6,159 bases of DNA, from assembly GCA_014360395.1 (NCBI GenBank), contig JACIXM010000072.1, forward strand, positions 1 through 6,159, read 5' to 3'. This DNA is from Actinotalea sp. Its GTDB lineage: Bacteria; Actinomycetota; Actinomycetes; Actinomycetales; Cellulomonadaceae. Of this stretch, positions 4,257 to 6,159 are shown piece by piece. The stretch's first letter is position 1; every line of letters starts with the position of its first letter. The translations under genes and the position numbers were made by a program. The notes under the pieces were generated by a model that was not told the origin of the DNA, did no database searches, and saw nothing but the letters and a program-made list of their open reading frames with translations.

Positions 4257-6077
4257 ATGGACGAGTTCCGCACACCCCTCCTCGTCGAGGTCGACCCTGC
4301 CGAGAACCTCAACACGCTGCTGGCTGCGCGCGTCGCCGCCCAGGGCGACGGGACCATGCTCGAACGCAAGGGCGGGCTCGGCGCCGTCTGGACCCCGGTC
4401 AGCGCCCGCGAGTTCGACCGCGAGGTCGTCGCCGTGGCGAAGGGGCTCGTCGCGAAGGGCATCGAGCCGGGCCAGTCCGTCGGCATCATGAGCCGGACCC
4501 GCTACGAGTGGACGCTCCTCGACTTCGCGATCTGGGCTGCCGGCGGCGTCACGGTGCCCATCTACGAGACGTCCTCACCCGAGCAGGTCGAGTGGATCGT
4601 CACCGACGCCGACGTGCGCCTCCTCGTGGTCGAGTCGACGGCGCACGCCGCGGTCGTCGAGGACGCCCGCCCCAGCGCCCCCGACCTCGAGCACGTCCTT
4701 GTCCTGGACCACGACGCGATCGGCCACCTCGTGGAGGCCGGTCGGGCGGTGCCCGACGAGGAGATCGCACGGCGCCGGGCGCTGGCGAACCTCGACGACG
4801 TCGCGACGATCATCTACACGTCCGGCACCACCGGCCGCCCCAAGGGGGTCGAGCTGACCCACGGGAACTTCGTCATCCTGACCCGCAACGCCGTGGCCAA
4901 GCTGGGCAAGGAGGTCTGCCCTCCCGGGTCCCGGACGCTCCTGTTCATGCCGCTCGCGCACGTCTTCGCGCGCTTCATCGAGGTCCTCGTCGTCGCAGCG
5001 GGTGCCACGCTGGGCCACAGCCCGGACACGAAGACGCTCGTCGCGGACCTCGGTGAGTTCCGACCGACGTTCATCCTCTCGGTGCCGCGCGTCTTCGAGA
5101 AGGTCTACAACTCCTCCGAGCAGAAGGCGGCCGCCGGTGGCAAGCGGGCGATCTTCCAGCGCGCCGCGAAGACCGCCATCGTCTACTCCCGAGCCCTCGA
5201 CGACCCCAAGGGCCCGAGTCCGTGGCTGCGGCTGCAGCACAAGGTCGCCGACGTGCTGGTCCTGTCGAAGATCCGCAAGGCCCTCGGCGGTCAGGCCGGG
5301 TGGGCGATCTCCGGCGGTGCGCCGCTCGGTGAGCGCCTCGGTCACTTCTACCGTGGCGTCGGCCTCAAGGTGCTCGAGGGCTACGGCCTGACGGAGACCA
5401 CCGCACCGACGACGGTGAACCTGCCCGAGGCGACCAAGATCGGGACCGTCGGCCCGCCCCTGCCGGGTGCCGCCGTGCGGGTCGCCGACGACGGCGAGAT
5501 CCTCATCGCCGGCCCCCACGTCTTCGGCAGGTACCACAACAACGCCGAGGCCACGGCGGAGGCCTTCGACGGCGAGTGGTTCCGCAGCGGAGACCTCGGG
5601 TCGCTGGACAGCGACGGGTTCGTGCGGATCACCGGGCGCAAGAAGGAGATCATCGTCACCGCCGGTGGCAAGAACGTCGCGCCGGCCGTCCTCGAGGACC
5701 GCCTGCGGGGCCACCCGCTGGTGAGCCAGGTCGTGGTGGTCGGGGACCAGAAGCCGTTCATCGGCGCCCTGATCACGCTGGACGCCGAGGCGTTGCCGGG
5801 GTGGCTGTCGACGCACGACCTGCCCGAGATGGACGTGGCCTCCGCGGCGCGGCACCCGCAGGTCCGGGCCGCGCTCGACCGTGCCGTGGAACGCACGAAC
5901 CAGGCCGTCTCGCGAGCCGAGTCGATCCGCAAGTACGCGGTCCTGGACACCGACTTCACGATCGAGAACGACTACCTCACCCCGTCCATGAAGGTGAAGC
6001 GCTCCCTCGTGCTGAAGGACTTCGCGGGCGAGGTCGAGGCGATCTACTCGGGCGAGGCGCAGGAGACGCGCGGCTGA
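4257..6077 (+). CDS. fadD: Long-chain fatty acid--CoA ligase, AMP-forming (FadD15-like)
   Basis: Activates a fatty acid with ATP to acyl-AMP, then to acyl-CoA, releasing AMP and pyrophosphate; cytoplasmic or membrane-associated. In the 606-residue protein the adenylate-forming core motifs occur in order: YTSGTTGRPKG (187-197, phosphate loop), MPLAHVFARF (231-240), SGGAPL (352-357), GYGLTETTAP (375-384), SGDLG with Asp446 (ribose binding), GRKKEIIVTAGGKNVAP (460-476, hinge and C-terminal domain) and TPSMKVKR (575-582), where Lys579 is the probable catalytic lysine. The length and the long C-terminal domain match the long-chain class and not short acetyl or propionyl ligases. The ATG at 4257 has GGAG 5 bases upstream, and the DEFRTPLLVEV beginning is typical. 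The open frame extends far upstream, antisense to the kinase gene, but only as a GC-driven shadow. Chain length preference cannot be read from the sequence. The acyl-CoA product is a possible donor for the nearby PlsC-type enzyme. Confidence 0.93.
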   Translation: MDEFRTPLLVEVDPAENLNTLLAARVAAQGDGTMLERKGGLGAVWTPVSAREFDREVVAVAKGLVAKGIEPGQSVGIMSRTRYEWTLLDFAIWAAGGVTVPIYETSSPEQVEWIVTDADVRLLVVESTAHAAVVEDARPSAPDLEHVLVLDHDAIGHLVEAGRAVPDEEIARRRALANLDDVATIIYTSGTTGRPKGVELTHGNFVILTRNAVAKLGKEVCPPGSRTLLFMPLAHVFARFIEVLVVAAGATLGHSPDTKTLVADLGEFRPTFILSVPRVFEKVYNSSEQKAAAGGKRAIFQRAAKTAIVYSRALDDPKGPSPWLRLQHKVADVLVLSKIRKALGGQAGWAISGGAPLGERLGHFYRGVGLKVLEGYGLTETTAPTTVNLPEATKIGTVGPPLPGAAVRVADDGEILIAGPHVFGRYHNNAEATAEAFDGEWFRSGDLGSLDSDGFVRITGRKKEIIVTAGGKNVAPAVLEDRLRGHPLVSQVVVVGDQKPFIGALITLDAEALPGWLSTHDLPEMDVASAARHPQVRAALDRAVERTNQAVSRAESIRKYAVLDTDFTIENDYLTPSMKVKRSLVLKDFAGEVEAIYSGEAQETRG

Positions 6078-6083
6078 GACCCC

Positions 6084-6123
6084 ACGACGCGCGCGGCCGC
6101 CGGTGTGCGGTCGCGCGCGTCGT
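6084..6123 (+). terminator. Strong terminator-like hairpin after fadD
   Basis: Starting 7 bases after the fadD stop, ACGACGCGCGCG (6084-6095) pairs perfectly with CGCGCGCGTCGT (6112-6123). The stem extends inward by one G-T and four Watson-Crick pairs (6096-6100 with 6107-6111), giving 17 pairs closed by a 6-base loop. No T-tract follows, which is usual for actinobacterial hairpin terminators. Nothing else in the window folds so well. Confidence 0.75.
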
Positions 6124-6131
6124 CACGTCGC

Positions 6132-6153
6132 CCGCCCCACACGTCGAGGGCGG
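6132..6153. repeat. Second, weaker inverted repeat at the right edge
   Basis: CCGCCC (6132-6137) and GGGCGG (6148-6153) form a 6-base-pair stem with a 10-base loop. It could belong to the terminator region of fadD or of a gene beyond the window. No coding sequence is visible in the last 82 bases. Confidence 0.3.
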
Positions 6154-6159
6154 TCCCGT

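Noticed and set aside
1..6159. Mobile elements, CRISPR arrays, tRNA/rRNA genes, toxin-antitoxin or defence systems
   Set aside because: Reading both strands shows no transposase or integrase, no spaced direct repeats, no cloverleaf-like segment and no short gene pairs; the space is filled by six ordinary genes and short intergenic regions.

Overview
The window is very GC-rich (roughly 70% or more by eye), and its codons strongly prefer G or C in the third position. Gene content, start signals (GTG and TTG starts, a probable leaderless ATG) and protein sequences all point to a high-GC actinobacterium. The gene set and order recall Cellulomonas and relatives, but that placement comes from memory of the family and was not searched.

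Layout from left to right. (1) Positions 1-201, minus strand: the first 67 codons of a class II (plant-like) DAHP synthase, cut by the window edge; its GTG start overlaps the stop codon of the next gene by 4 bases. (2) Positions 198-1418, minus: a 406-residue phosphofructokinase with the residues expected of the pyrophosphate-dependent type. (3) A 192-base spacer rich in GC hairpins. (4) Positions 1611-2411, minus: a PlsC-type acyltransferase that probably starts at TTG behind a strong ribosome binding site. (5) A 72-base divergent promoter region centred on a perfect 10-base palindrome. (6) Positions 2484-3050, plus: an unrecognised 188-residue protein with a disordered acidic and proline-rich N-terminal part and two membrane helices. 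(7) Positions 3072-4019, minus, convergent with the previous gene: a ROK-family sugar kinase, probably glucokinase. (8) A 237-base divergent intergenic region. (9) Positions 4257-6077, plus: a FadD-type long-chain acyl-CoA synthetase, followed by a very strong terminator-like hairpin.

How the genes fit together: glucokinase and phosphofructokinase supply upper glycolysis, and DAHP synthase draws on the products PEP and erythrose-4-phosphate to enter aromatic amino acid synthesis. The acyl-CoA synthetase makes acyl-CoA, which a PlsC-type enzyme can put into phospholipid, and it releases pyrophosphate, the phosphoryl donor of the predicted phosphofructokinase. These links are inferred from function and proximity.

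This looks like ordinary chromosomal housekeeping DNA. I see no mobile element, CRISPR array, RNA gene, defence cassette or new multi-gene system. The most interesting points are regulatory: a mirror-symmetric promoter, a translationally coupled PPi-PFK/DAHP synthase pair, and a ribosome binding site inside a hairpin.
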